Notes under the pieces: generated by a model
Seen by the model: only the letters and a program-made list of their open reading frames with translations
The model's database searches: none
Told to the model about the DNA's origin: nothing
Translations under genes and position numbers: made by a program
Shown here: piece by piece, positions 1 to 9,589 of the stretch
How positions within the stretch are numbered: the first letter of the stretch is position 1
Layout: each line of letters begins with the position of its first letter
Assembly: GCF_000178855.1 (NCBI RefSeq)
Contig: NZ_ADVG01000005.1
Location: 496,001 to 560,000, forward strand
From: Ktedonobacter racemifer DSM 44963
Lineage (GTDB): Bacteria; Chloroflexota; Ktedonobacteria; Ktedonobacterales; Ktedonobacteraceae
Length of the DNA: 64,000 nucleotides
Direction: 5' to 3'

Positions 1-714
1 GGGGTTGATCCAGAAATTTTTCAGGAACGTCCCTAACTGGAAGGGGGGCAGGTATCCCTTGGGAAGCACCTTTTCACGGAGAAAGAACGTGTAGGGAAGC
101 AGAACCACCAGGACAAGTGCGATCAGGAATAGGTAACTGATGTCGAAGTTCTTCAATACCTGGCCGATCAGGATCACGCCAAGAATCGCGCCGAGCGGCG
201 TGGACATACTCACAAGGCCGGTAATGGTTCCACGCTGGCTCGCGGGAATCCGGTCAGGGACAATGGCCGTGGCTGCTGCCTGGAGAAAATTCGAGAACAA
301 CTGCATCAAGCTCCAGCCGATGACCAGAGCAACAATGGTAGTCGCCTTCCACAGCAAAGCCAGGGCCAGGGCGCTCAAAAGCGCCCCGGCCAGAATCCAC
401 GGACGCCTCCGTCCCAGACGCGAGCTCGTTCGATCGCTTAACGCGCCAACAATGGGATTGGCGAGTAGTGAGACGAAAGCGCCAATGGAGGTCACAATAC
501 CCAAGTTGAGCGTTTTGTGTACCGCGTCAATGGCTCCCACCTGTTCTGGTAATAATAACTGGAGCACAGGGAGAACGCTTATCCAGATAACCAGGTTTGC
601 GGCAGTCAGCGCGGCGACAAAGCCTTTGCTCACGGGCTGAGTGGGAGCCTGCAACGCTTCAGGAATCTCCTGAGATGACGTCGGCTCTAACGAAGAAAGT
701 GGATAATCTGCCAT
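1..714 (-). CDS. MFS transporter (GPH/SLC45-like), 3' part outside window
   Basis: Membrane transporter, probably importing a sugar or glycoside. The 238 visible codons start at an ATG at 714 (MADYPLSSLEPTSS) and run off the window edge without a stop. After a soluble N-terminus of about 30 residues there are hydrophobic segments and a loop reading SDRTSSRLGRRRPWIL, the cytoplasmic D-R-x-G-R-R-R-P motif after helix 2 typical of sugar:cation symporters of the GPH/SLC45 type. The start lies 37 bases after the beta-mannosidase stop on the same strand, so the two are probably co-transcribed and the transporter may bring in mannosides or mannooligosaccharides. Substrate is inferred from context only. 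Confidence 0.8.
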   Translation of the reverse strand, partial: MADYPLSSLEPTSSQEIPEALQAPTQPVSKGFVAALTAANLVIWISVLPVLQLLLPEQVGAIDAVHKTLNLGIVTSIGAFVSLLANPIVGALSDRTSSRLGRRRPWILAGALLSALALALLWKATTIVALVIGWSLMQLFSNFLQAAATAIVPDRIPASQRGTITGLVSMSTPLGAILGVILIGQVLKNFDISYLFLIALVLVVLLPYTFFLREKVLPKGYLPPFQLGTFLKNFWINP

Positions 715-751
715 AATGATACCTCTTCTTTGAGATCAGGATAGGCGCTGT

Positions 752-3328
752 TTAGCGCCAGGCGACAGAAAGCATCTCGGGCGTAATGGCCCGAGCCGGG
801 TTTGAGACAACAATGGTTCGCTCATCTTCCGCGCTCATATCAAAGTAATTGTCACTAAAATGCGTTTGCTCATCCGCGATGCTAAGATAGACGAAGTAAG
901 CATAAGAAGACGCATGTATGTTCACCTGCATTTCGTGCTCACTCTGTGAGGTTATGGTAAACTCCAAGGCAGCCGGAGAACGCTCCAGATCCTTGACGGC
1001 AGTGAAGAAGTGGCGGTTGGCGGGAAACTGCTCTTGTTGGGAACGCACCAGGAGATAGTGCCTGGCAGAAGCAGCGCCGTGCAAGATGTCCGACTGCCAG
1101 ACTGGCTGACTTCCATTAGCTGGGATATGGACTTGCAGTGCTTCTTCCCGGAGGACACCCTTGTCAAAAGAACCATACTGGATCACCACCGTGTCGTTAA
1201 GCTCACACTGCGTATCGTTGGTCAGCCAGAGTTCGACCGTTCCATCTGTCAGAGCTTGGAAAGAGGCCAGGACTGGCGCGTATGCTCGCCGGACATAGTA
1301 ATAGCTGGCTTTGCCAAAGCCATAATAGTCGAGGATACTCCAGCTAAAGCCTGGCCAACAGTCATTCAACTGCCAGATCAGCGAGCCAGAACAGTGAGGT
1401 TTGCGCCGGCGGAAGTGCTCGATGCCAAATTTCAGTCCCTCGGCCTGAGCGATCATGCTGAAATCGATATATTCTTCCAGGTTCTGCGGCAGACCAGTGA
1501 CCGATGACATCAACAGATCTCCCTTATTTTTTGGGTTGTCTTTATTGTGATGATCGATCGAGGGGCTGTGATGATAGAGCTGATCCGGTGGAATGACTCG
1601 GCGCAGCGTCTCAGCTACGGGGGAGGCATGCATGCCAAATTCGCTGACAAAGCGGGCTCTATCTTCCGCGTAATGCACAAACGAGACGGCCTCCGGCGTC
1701 GGCTGGAGGAAAAGTGCGGGCGCCTCGGACGTCTGGGCTGGCGGATTGTCGGCATCAGGCAGCGGAAAGCCGTGCCAGACATGCCAATCGTGATAATCTC
1801 CTTCCAGCATTCCGTTTCCGAACGGGCTGCCCGGCCAGTAGGGGGTATGTCCATCATTTGCCTGGACAGTGTGAGGCATGATTTCGTCGTAGTAGAGCGT
1901 GCCAGACAGAGGAGGCAGACCCGGAATGGACGAGCTCAGCATCTGATGAATCATCTGCGATTCATTGTTGCCGCACCAGAGGGCCATGCTGGGATGATTG
2001 CGCAGCCGTTTGACCTGGTAACGCACTTCCGCACTCACTTCGTTGACAAAGTCTGCGTTATCCTCGGGATACTGTCCACAGGCAAACATGAAATCGTGCC
2101 AGAGTAAGATGCCGAGCTGGTCGCAGAGGGCATAGAACTGATCCTGCTCATAAATGCCACCGCCCCAGATGCGCAGCATGTTCATATTGGCATCCCGCGC
2201 CGCTGTAAGCAGGGCTGTATAGCGTTCGGTCGGAACTGATCCTATGAGAGAACTGGCCGGGAGCCAGTTTGCCCCGCGTGCAAAGATGGGCACGTTGTTG
2301 AGAATAAAGCGGAAGAAATGCGTTCCTGGCTCTGCCGGGTCCGGCGTCTGATCCAATTGCAGGGTACGAATGCCCACCTGGAGCTCTTGCTGATCCAGCT
2401 CAACCTCACCCTGGCGCAAACTAACCTGCAATGTATGCAGCGTTGGCTCACCCAGTTCGGGAGTCCACCAGAGCCGGGGATGCTCGACCCGCACGGAAAA
2501 ATGGGCAACCTGATCCTCGCCGCTCTCACCTGAAAGCACTGTTTGCGCTTCTGCAATCTCTTCCGAGGCTTCTCCGGGGGCTGTGAGTTTGAACGCGACA
2601 GTGAACGGACCCTCCCCGGCAAAGTGCTCTACCTCGACCTTGATTGAGATCAAGGCCAGATCCCGCTCCTGGTCTACTTTCTCCGTCGCGAAGTGGACCC
2701 CCGCAATCGCCGCCTGGCGCTGGCGGTACAATTTCACCGGGCGCCAGATTCCCACCGTCGGGAGATCAGGGCCGAAATCCCAGCCATAGCCAAATTGAGC
2801 CTTGCGCATCAACGTGCGACCAGTATTCCCCAGAAGACCGGCATCGTCTAAGAGAGGCAGGCCCCAGGAAGGCGCGGTCATGTCTTTGATGCGATCCAGT
2901 GGGCGGTCGAAGCAGAGGGCCAGCGTATTCGGGCCGTTCAGGCACATCTGCTCGGTCACGTCAAAGACGGCCTCGCGGAACATGTTGGATGAGTGCCCAA
3001 TTTCCTGGCCGTTGAGCCAGATGGTCGCAAAGGTATCCAATCCCTCGAAGACAAGTTGCAGGCGTTCATCTGCCTGGAGGGATGTTTCTTGCTCATACAG
3101 AAATTCGACGCGATACCACCATTCGCGGTCGCGCACCCAGGCGCACGTTAATTCGTTCTGATCATAAAACGGGTCTTGCACCCGGCCCGCCGCCACTAGT
3201 GCCTGGTAGACATCTCCAGGCGCCGAAATATCGATCCACTCATCATCGATGGTGAAGTGCTCAGTAAAAGCCCCGAGAGCTCTTCCTTCTCCTGGAGCAA
3301 AATCTTTGAGCTTCCAGCGATCGAACAT
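752..3328 (-). CDS. GH2-family beta-mannosidase
   Basis: Exo-acting beta-mannosidase (GH2) that would release mannose from the non-reducing end of beta-mannosides; no signal peptide, so probably cytoplasmic. At 858 residues it has the usual family length. The start ATG at 3328 follows a strong AGGAGG ribosome site. An N-terminal jelly-roll sugar-binding domain (about 10-190), Ig-like domain (200-320) and TIM barrel follow. The barrel shows WCGNNE with the acid/base Glu near residue 456 and VSEFG with the nucleophile Glu near residue 563. It sits upstream of an MFS transporter (37-base gap) and 300 bases downstream of a MalT-like regulator on the same strand, which suggests a mannoside uptake and breakdown operon. 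Confidence 0.9.
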   Translation of the reverse strand: MFDRWKLKDFAPGEGRALGAFTEHFTIDDEWIDISAPGDVYQALVAAGRVQDPFYDQNELTCAWVRDREWWYRVEFLYEQETSLQADERLQLVFEGLDTFATIWLNGQEIGHSSNMFREAVFDVTEQMCLNGPNTLALCFDRPLDRIKDMTAPSWGLPLLDDAGLLGNTGRTLMRKAQFGYGWDFGPDLPTVGIWRPVKLYRQRQAAIAGVHFATEKVDQERDLALISIKVEVEHFAGEGPFTVAFKLTAPGEASEEIAEAQTVLSGESGEDQVAHFSVRVEHPRLWWTPELGEPTLHTLQVSLRQGEVELDQQELQVGIRTLQLDQTPDPAEPGTHFFRFILNNVPIFARGANWLPASSLIGSVPTERYTALLTAARDANMNMLRIWGGGIYEQDQFYALCDQLGILLWHDFMFACGQYPEDNADFVNEVSAEVRYQVKRLRNHPSMALWCGNNESQMIHQMLSSSIPGLPPLSGTLYYDEIMPHTVQANDGHTPYWPGSPFGNGMLEGDYHDWHVWHGFPLPDADNPPAQTSEAPALFLQPTPEAVSFVHYAEDRARFVSEFGMHASPVAETLRRVIPPDQLYHHSPSIDHHNKDNPKNKGDLLMSSVTGLPQNLEEYIDFSMIAQAEGLKFGIEHFRRRKPHCSGSLIWQLNDCWPGFSWSILDYYGFGKASYYYVRRAYAPVLASFQALTDGTVELWLTNDTQCELNDTVVIQYGSFDKGVLREEALQVHIPANGSQPVWQSDILHGAASARHYLLVRSQQEQFPANRHFFTAVKDLERSPAALEFTITSQSEHEMQVNIHASSYAYFVYLSIADEQTHFSDNYFDMSAEDERTIVVSNPARAITPEMLSVAWR

Positions 3329-3627
3329 GGTTTGCCTCCTCTTTCTTCTGTGGTTTAACCTGGCGCCCTTCCACCAGAAAAGCGGTTATCTTCCTGAATG
3401 GAGAATGGCTGTCCTTTATTTGGAGTATAGGGGGCTGACCAGCCATTGTCATGCTCCCAATGATACATTTGATGGTGTTTCTCCTGGTGTAGAGATGGCA
3501 GAGAGAGCGGCAAAAGCGGCAAAAGGGAGCAGCTGGTTGAGGAGGCCGGCAGCTAGTTTGTTTCCCAACGTGAGGAAAGCCATACCTGTTGGGTAACAAA
3601 ACTATCCAGTGAGCTGAATGGGTGGAC

Positions 3628-6600
3628 TTAGAGGAGGGAAAGCTCGCGCGCGCGGGCAACAGCCTGAGTGCGATTGCTGACTTGCAGGGTTGCGAGAATA
3701 GTGTTCACATGGCGCTTCACCGTCCCGAGGGTGATGATTAGCTGGTTCGCAATCTCCTGATTCGAGGCGCCGGTGCTCAGCAGGAGTAAGACTTCCCTTT
3801 CTCGCGGGCTCAGGATCTGCTCCCCGGCCCGCGTACGTTCGCGCAGAAGCGCCAGATGATCGGGTTGTATTGTGGATGGGGCGTTGAGACTGCCCGCGGT
3901 GAGAATGGACTGGAGAGACATGCTCATCGCAGGCGAAGACTCAGCGATAGTTCGCAGGAGCGGTTCAAGGAGCGGCAGTTCGCGCACAACACTGCTCCGG
4001 TATCCTTCCAGGCGGACATACTCTAGTACGGCGGAGAAAAAATCCTGGGCGAGTGCGTGCTCTCCCAGCATCTCGTGGACCACAGCCAGCAGTATCAAAA
4101 GCTCAAGGCTGTTTCCCGGACGAGTTCGGGCTTTCCCTTCTCGCAACAACTGGTGGAGCACGGGCTGTGCTGCTCGTAGCATGGTGCGTTGTAAACGGCC
4201 ATGAGCCTGTATGAGCACCAGGCGAAACTGGACCATATAGCTGCGCTGCTCTTGCATTTCAGGCAAGGAGACCAGGGAGATCCCCTGCTGCTCAGCCCAA
4301 GTGAGCGCTTCCGTGAGCTGTCCAGCCCTCAGTGAGATGGCTGCCCGCTGCGCCGAGATTTGCGGCAGCAGAGCAGATGCTAAAGGGAAGGGCTCAATCA
4401 ACTGAGCAAAATCGCGCAGGATTATATGGGCACGCTGCACATCACCCTGGGTACTGGCAATTTCGGCCAGCGTGCTGATACCCTGCAACAGGATCTCATT
4501 CTGGATCAAAGGCAGCATTTTAGAGAACTGTTTACTGAAGTGTTGCCAGGTAGTATCGGCGTTGCTGGGAGAGGTAAATATCTCCTGCAAGAGCTGGTAT
4601 CCGCGAGTCAGGATGCTCTCGGCCTCCTTGAGATTGTTCTGCTCCCAGCGCAAATAGCCCAGGCCGAAGTAGAATGTGATGTTCAGTGACGTATCTGGAA
4701 AAAACTGTTTCTGCTGCTCAATCAACTGTGCCGCGCGCTCATAGAGAGCCTGAGCGCGTCGGAGCTTTCCCTGTTGCTGGCAAGAGAAAGCGCTGTGTAC
4801 CAGGCGAAACAGGGTAGCGGGAGAACGAAACTCTTTCAGCACCGCGTTCTCGCGCGAAGGCTCCCCTGAACGCGCCGGGTTGCCCTGTTTCGTCTTTTGC
4901 ATCTGTAATAACGAGCTCAGGAACAGCGCGATAGTCTGCTTCTCGGAAAGAGCGGAGAGCAGCCGGGCGGCCTGTTGCTCCCAGAAAAAGCCCCGCGCAA
5001 GATCGCCTTGATAGATCGCTAGGAAGCCGCGCAGCAAAGCGATTTCTCCCAGACGCGTTTCCTGCTCGACAACATGTTCCTCTCTCTCGTACACTGAGCG
5101 CTCGATGATCTCCAGGTGTGCTTCCGCTGCGGTAAACTGGTAGGTGATCAGCAGGAGCGTCACATAATGCAGGTGGAGTTCTGGATATTCCAGCAGTAGT
5201 GCTTCCGGCAGGGCGCGCACCCACTCCAGCATTGTCTGGAGTGGCACTTCCTGGGAAAGTGTATCTTTATCGGGCAGAATGAGGTGCAGCGCCTGGCGCG
5301 TGTCAGGAATAGCCAGGGCGTGCCGCACCGCTTCTGGGATAAGCATGTGCCGGGCATACCATGTACAGGCGCGCCGGTGCAGCTCCGGCACCAGCTCTGC
5401 CCCAGTTTGCTGAAGCCGGGCGTGCAGCATTTCCGCGAAGAGCGGATGATACCGATACCAGCAGCGCTCTTCGTCCAATGGATACAAAAAAAGCCTGGCT
5501 TCTTCGAGCGCCTCCAGGGTCTCCTGTCCATGAGATTGGCCAGTGACCATCTCACAGAGAGAGGCATTCAAACGCGAGAGCAGGCTGGTCTGCACCAGAA
5601 ATGCCTCCCACTCAGGCGGCTGGTGCGCCAGGATCTCTTCAAAGAGGTAGCGATAGACAAAGCGATGCTGTCCGGTAAAGGCATTGAGGACCTCTCCCAT
5701 GCCTGCATGTTTCTGGAGCAGCAGGGCCGCTAACTGCACGCCCGCGATCCATCCTTCGGTGCGCTGCTCTAGAAGTTGCACCTCCTCAGGAAGTAGGGGC
5801 CTTTGCATCAACTCGCTAAAATAGCGGGCAATTTCTAGCGCGTTCAAACGGAGATCGCCCTCATCAATTTCGAAGAGCTGCCGATTGACCCGCAAACGCC
5901 CGAGCGTTAAAGGAGGGGTAGTTCTGCTGCTCAGAAGCACATGGATCTGCGGCGGCAGGTGGGACAACAGATAATCCAGCGAGCTATGGGAATCGCGCGA
6001 GATAATCAGCTGATAATCATCCAGGACCAGCAAGCAGGTGGGCAATGAGGCCAGATCATTGGACAGCGCAGGCAAAACAGCCTCCCATGCCGTGAGCGGT
6101 TGTTTCTGGAGAAGCTCCGTGGCGAGCATCCCCAATCCCGGCTCAATCTGCTGGAACGCGGCAATCAGGTAGCTCAGAAAGCGACGCATCTCATTATCCT
6201 CAGCCTCACACGTCAGCCAGGCGACCGGATGGTGATACTCGGCCAACCATTGTGCCAGGAGCGTCGTTTTGCCAAAACCAGCGGCCGCAGAGAGGATCGT
6301 CAGGGTGCGCATCGTGCCTTGCTCTAAAAGAGCAAACAGGCGCTCACGCCTGATCAGCGGCTGCTGGACTGGTGGGGGCGAGAGCCTGGTGGTCAGAAAG
6401 AGGGGTGAGTCTGCTGCCAGCCGAGGCGCTAACGTCGTCTGCTGGAGTTCACTGGATTTTTCCGAGTGTGTGGCAAAGGCAAACTGCGCGGCAAGTGCGA
6501 CAGGAGAGCGCTGTGAGAGCGCCGCCCCACCCTGCGGGTTTGGCAACCCTCGTGTCTGCTGCAACTGTTGTGCCACCTCTTCTAAGCGCCCGACAGTAAG

Positions 6601-6873
6601 TTCACGAGAGCGGCCAAGGTACTTTTTCACGACTTTTTGTGCATTTCGGCGATAGGCATACCAATAGCTGCCTCCGCGCTGTCGCCGCTCCTGGCAGACC
6701 GTCATCGCTCCATTTTTGCCCTGGAAAGAAAAAGAGGAGTGAGCAGCAAGCCAGTCAAACCATTCCTGGCTTCCCGGCTCAATGCTGAGCCGGTGCCTGC
6801 GCTGATCCTGGTATATATCATAAGCCACACGCTCTGAACGCCAGATTACGCCACAATCAGCAGTTTTAGGCAT
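3628..6873 (-). CDS. MalT-like LuxR-family ATPase transcriptional regulator
   Basis: Large signal-dependent transcription activator of the STAND/MalT type, 1081 residues from the ATG at 6873 (MPKTADCGVIW), preferred over an upstream in-frame Met because a GAGGGA-type ribosome site precedes it. Order: an N-terminal region of about 100 residues rich in basic and aromatic residues, a P-loop NTPase with Walker A GFGKTT (about residue 195) and Walker B LLVLDDY, a long helical TPR-like region, and a C-terminal LuxR helix-turn-helix (LSPREREVLLLLSTGASNQE onward). In MalT-like proteins an inducer bound by the TPR region triggers ATP-dependent oligomerisation. Its position just upstream of the beta-mannosidase and MFS genes suggests it controls them; this is inference. 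Confidence 0.88.
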   Translation of the reverse strand: MPKTADCGVIWRSERVAYDIYQDQRRHRLSIEPGSQEWFDWLAAHSSFSFQGKNGAMTVCQERRQRGGSYWYAYRRNAQKVVKKYLGRSRELTVGRLEEVAQQLQQTRGLPNPQGGAALSQRSPVALAAQFAFATHSEKSSELQQTTLAPRLAADSPLFLTTRLSPPPVQQPLIRRERLFALLEQGTMRTLTILSAAAGFGKTTLLAQWLAEYHHPVAWLTCEAEDNEMRRFLSYLIAAFQQIEPGLGMLATELLQKQPLTAWEAVLPALSNDLASLPTCLLVLDDYQLIISRDSHSSLDYLLSHLPPQIHVLLSSRTTPPLTLGRLRVNRQLFEIDEGDLRLNALEIARYFSELMQRPLLPEEVQLLEQRTEGWIAGVQLAALLLQKHAGMGEVLNAFTGQHRFVYRYLFEEILAHQPPEWEAFLVQTSLLSRLNASLCEMVTGQSHGQETLEALEEARLFLYPLDEERCWYRYHPLFAEMLHARLQQTGAELVPELHRRACTWYARHMLIPEAVRHALAIPDTRQALHLILPDKDTLSQEVPLQTMLEWVRALPEALLLEYPELHLHYVTLLLITYQFTAAEAHLEIIERSVYEREEHVVEQETRLGEIALLRGFLAIYQGDLARGFFWEQQAARLLSALSEKQTIALFLSSLLQMQKTKQGNPARSGEPSRENAVLKEFRSPATLFRLVHSAFSCQQQGKLRRAQALYERAAQLIEQQKQFFPDTSLNITFYFGLGYLRWEQNNLKEAESILTRGYQLLQEIFTSPSNADTTWQHFSKQFSKMLPLIQNEILLQGISTLAEIASTQGDVQRAHIILRDFAQLIEPFPLASALLPQISAQRAAISLRAGQLTEALTWAEQQGISLVSLPEMQEQRSYMVQFRLVLIQAHGRLQRTMLRAAQPVLHQLLREGKARTRPGNSLELLILLAVVHEMLGEHALAQDFFSAVLEYVRLEGYRSSVVRELPLLEPLLRTIAESSPAMSMSLQSILTAGSLNAPSTIQPDHLALLRERTRAGEQILSPREREVLLLLSTGASNQEIANQLIITLGTVKRHVNTILATLQVSNRTQAVARARELSLL

Positions 6874-7354
6874 AGTTCCCTCTGCTTCTCTCTCTCCAGA
6901 AGTAAATTCTCTTGTTTCCCAACACCTAAAGATACCATAGCAATCGGGAAACAAAAATGCAAATCGATGATGGAAACACGGGTCTGAAAATGATTGCTGG
7001 GGAGTCTAATACCGGAAGATCAGGTTGTGTTGCAAGAGATCTGATGGGAGGGCAATGACTCTACTTTGAGTGCGGAAACATCCTGCGCTCTTGGAAAGAT
7101 GTTACTCGCGCTTACGCGCCTATACCTTTCACCTCTTTGAAGAACAGGGGACTGATCTGGATCAAGAATTGCCTGTGTTTTTTGGCGGCTATTGATAGAA
7201 TCTCCCTGGCAATTGACAAATCGGACTGAAAAGAATGCTCCCGAACATCAGCGCTTGATGTGGGTCAGTACAGATCAAATGGCGAGGATTTGCGTCAAAA
7301 TCCTCGCCTGATGGCTCCTCAATTTCTCACGAGGAGATAGGTGCGACTGCTCAA
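6874..7354. other. Gene-free stretch between LuxR regulator and hydrolase
   Basis: About 480 bases with no supported gene. It holds the upstream region of the minus-strand LuxR regulator, which begins at 6873, and the downstream region of the minus-strand hydrolase, whose stop is at 7355. The only clear structure is the hairpin at 7281-7308. Confidence 0.6.
7281..7308 (-). terminator. Hairpin downstream of alpha/beta hydrolase
   Basis: An 11-bp inverted repeat (GGCGAGGATTT at 7281-7291 and its complement at 7298-7308, 6-base loop) lies 47 bases past the hydrolase stop. The following T-run on the minus strand is short, so termination is plausible rather than certain. Confidence 0.4.
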
Positions 7355-8176
7355 CTATTCCGGTGCTTGCTTTTCGCCAAGAAAAGGTGCAAGCACCGGG
7401 AGCAGCAGATCGGGTCGGAAGACAATATTGTAATGGGTCGCGCCGGGCAAGATAGCGAGTTGTGAAGGGATAAGGTGTTCACCATTCCAACCGGCATCCT
7501 TCAAGCCACCGCCGAGGAGATTGAAAAACTCGACGGCATGCGAAGGAGGAAACCCATCGGAATCGCCAGCGATAATCAGGGTGGGAGATTTGAGAGCAGC
7601 GACCTGCTCCCTCCAATCATAGTCCTGACTCATCCCTTCCCTCAAGGTGGCAACAAAACGAGAAAAATCTTCTGGCTTTGGCGCCACACGCATATAGGCC
7701 TCATGCATAGGAGTACCCAGGAAGAACTCAGGGGACGTCGATGCCATGCCAGCTTGCATCTCGGGGTGCCAGCCAGTTCGTTTGAACGGCGTGGAGATCA
7801 CCACGAGTTTGTCGATCCGTTCTGGATGGCGAATGGCGGTCTGCAGAGCCACAGCGCCTCCAAGGGAGTAGCCCAGGAGATCAGCTGTTTCCAATCCAAG
7901 GTGCTCTATCAGGCCAGCGATGTCATCAGCCAGGTGCTCAAAGTCAAAGGGGCGATCAGTGAGGGCAGTGCGCCCGTGCCCGTAAAGATCGACCCCAACG
8001 ATCTGGTGATTCTGAGCAAGCGCGGGAGAAAGAGCGGCGAACATGTCAAAGGTTCCAAAGCCACCGTGCAGCATGATTAACGGCTTACCAGTGCCATGAA
8101 GCTCATAGTAAAGATTGATACCATTGATAGGGGTGTATTTTCCTGCCGGATTGTTCGTATTGGATGTAGTTGTCAT
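7355..8176 (-). CDS. Alpha/beta-fold hydrolase
   Basis: Alpha/beta hydrolase, 273 residues from the ATG at 8176 (MTTTSNTNNPAGKY), chosen because GAGGAG lies about 12 bases upstream; a Met 13 codons earlier lacks such a site. The fold is shown by the oxyanion loop LHGGFG, the nucleophile elbow GYSLGG with its Ser, an acidic loop near GDSDGFPP, and the C-terminal catalytic His in GATHYN. It resembles the chloroperoxidase/epoxide-hydrolase branch of the superfamily, but the substrate cannot be read from sequence. No partner gene; it stands alone on the minus strand. Confidence 0.85.
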   Translation of the reverse strand: MTTTSNTNNPAGKYTPINGINLYYELHGTGKPLIMLHGGFGTFDMFAALSPALAQNHQIVGVDLYGHGRTALTDRPFDFEHLADDIAGLIEHLGLETADLLGYSLGGAVALQTAIRHPERIDKLVVISTPFKRTGWHPEMQAGMASTSPEFFLGTPMHEAYMRVAPKPEDFSRFVATLREGMSQDYDWREQVAALKSPTLIIAGDSDGFPPSHAVEFFNLLGGGLKDAGWNGEHLIPSQLAILPGATHYNIVFRPDLLLPVLAPFLGEKQAPE

Positions 8177-8316
8177 GAGCAAAAAACTCCTCGATCCTTG
8201 CGGAATGACAGGCATGCTTACAAGATGCCACTCACCTATCCTACCTCCTTGGAAAGAAGAAAACTTCTTCGATCTTGCGCTTCTTGCACATACATACCAG
8301 GCGCTTGTTGCGCCAT

Positions 8317-8450
8317 CAGGCGTATCGCTTGGCGTGGACGTGGGTCAGCGCTACCTGGCCGTGACGGCCACCACCACCGGACAAGCCTCCTTTTCTGGCA
8401 AACAGGTCCGCAGCACAGCGGACCATTATGCACGCCTGAGAAAGGCCCTC
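8317..8450 (+). pseudogene. TnpB (OrfB) fragment cut by a palindrome
   Basis: A plus-strand frame reads VSLGVDVGQRYLAV and then GKQVRSTADHYARLRKAL. This is the first RuvC segment (catalytic Asp in GVDVG) and the following basic region of an IS200/IS605 OrfB/TnpB nuclease. The match ends exactly where the 68-bp palindrome at 8445 begins; there the frame enters the palindrome and stops. Nothing homologous to TnpB follows, so only about 45 codons remain. Confidence 0.7.
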
Positions 8451-8512
8451 AAGTACGAATGGACCGGATTACAACGCTAGCGTTGTAATCCGGTCCATTC
8501 GTACTTGAGGGC
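8445..8512. repeat. 68-bp perfect palindrome (hairpin family copy 1)
   Basis: Every base from 8445 to 8478 pairs with its partner in 8479-8512, giving a 34-bp perfect stem with no spacer around a central CTAG. The arm contains AAGTACGAATGGACCGGATT, shared with the palindromes at 9799-9876 and 42923-43001. It interrupts or ends a TnpB remnant. The length and perfect symmetry are far beyond an ordinary terminator. Confidence 0.95.
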
Positions 8513-8564
8513 TTCTACTGATTATCATCCTGCATAGGCAAGCAGAATTTGCGGCTAGAAGGTA

Positions 8565-9125
8565 CTAGAAGGGAAAGGCCATCCAAAAGGAGAAGCGCAA
8601 GAGGGCATTTGTCACTAACCCTAAGGCAAGTAACAGCAGGAGTATACACAGATGACTTAGGATCATACTCCATCGTACCAGTCTTCTGACACGCCTCTCC
8701 CTGGCTCTGAATAAGTGGTTCAGACTGGCATACGATGAGATGAGTGCAGCTATCATGACACCAGCCCCCACAAGCAGGCAAAAAACACCTATGGATAGTC
8801 CCAGTTCGCAGCCTTGCCAGTTAAAGCCGGGGACATCCCAGTAATGATATCCATTTATCCTTGCCACCTCGTATGTTTCAGCCGTATACAGACTATCCGC
8901 TAGCTGTCTAGCATAAACCGCGCTTATACAAGACACAAGGAAAAGCAGGATACTTATGAGGGCGAAACGAAGCCCGGCGAGGGACGCCTCGCCACCCCGC
9001 AGGAAGATCAGATCGACAGGCCGCCCTTCTACAACAGGTACATCATCTGTATGCTTCAGATCAGAAGCGGGACCAGTTCCTCCATGAGCTTCAATAGACT
9101 TGCTTCCTTTTATTGTTGAGGACAT
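8565..9125 (-). CDS. Four-helix membrane protein, paralogue of the next gene
   Basis: Not a recognised family. A 186-residue protein with a soluble N-terminus of about 50 residues and four predicted membrane segments (starting near FALISILLFLVSCISAVY, LGLSIGVFCLLVGAGVMIAA and WSMILSHLCILLLLLALGL). Between helices 1 and 2 lies an extracytoplasmic loop with DVPGFNWQGCELG. The neighbour at 9146-9589 has the same plan and a comparable loop (STPGFNHEAFDAMEL), so the two are probably tandem paralogues. It starts 20 bases after that gene's stop on the same strand, so translation is probably coupled; its own ribosome site is weak. Confidence 0.65.
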   Translation of the reverse strand: MSSTIKGSKSIEAHGGTGPASDLKHTDDVPVVEGRPVDLIFLRGGEASLAGLRFALISILLFLVSCISAVYARQLADSLYTAETYEVARINGYHYWDVPGFNWQGCELGLSIGVFCLLVGAGVMIAALISSYASLNHLFRARERRVRRLVRWSMILSHLCILLLLLALGLVTNALLRFSFWMAFPF

Positions 9126-9145
9126 GCTATCAGCCTGAAGGATAG

Positions 9146-9589
9146 TTACAGACGATGTACGAGGTGGGCTTGCCAGAGCCAGTTCAAACTGACCGCCAGT
9201 AATAGAAAACTAATAGTCACACAGGAAACTCCCCAGGCCGTGAGTAAGCGTTGGGCGTGACCCTTCGTCAGTCGTGCTCTGCGCCAACTCAAGGATACGG
9301 TAACGAGCGCGATGACCAGCAGGATAGTTCCTAGTACCACAGTGACCTCGCCTATAAGTTCCATCGCATCGAATGCTTCATGATTAAAGCCAGGAGTTGA
9401 CGTAAAACGGCTAACGCGCTCCTGTTCTGGCATGTGGTAAAGCACATCCGCCATACTCAGCGCCCGCCAGGAACTCAACATGGAAAAGCCGAGCAACACC
9501 ATACTAAGCGTACCCAATAGACTCCCCAACCATCCTGAAAGCGAAACCTCGTTCTGAGATGAAGTCGTACCAGGTTGGGATAAATCCAC
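9146..9589 (-). CDS. Small membrane protein, first gene of a two-gene operon
   Basis: Not a recognised family. 147 residues with three or four membrane segments: SLLGTLSMVLLGFSMLSSW, VTVVLGTILLVIALVTVSL and VSCVTISFLLLAVSLNWLW. The ATG at 9589 follows AAAGGAGG. Spacing of helices and the loop with PGFN match the 186-residue protein downstream, pointing to a duplication followed by divergence. No enzymatic motif or cofactor ligand is visible. Confidence 0.65.
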   Translation of the reverse strand: MDLSQPGTTSSQNEVSLSGWLGSLLGTLSMVLLGFSMLSSWRALSMADVLYHMPEQERVSRFTSTPGFNHEAFDAMELIGEVTVVLGTILLVIALVTVSLSWRRARLTKGHAQRLLTAWGVSCVTISFLLLAVSLNWLWQAHLVHRL

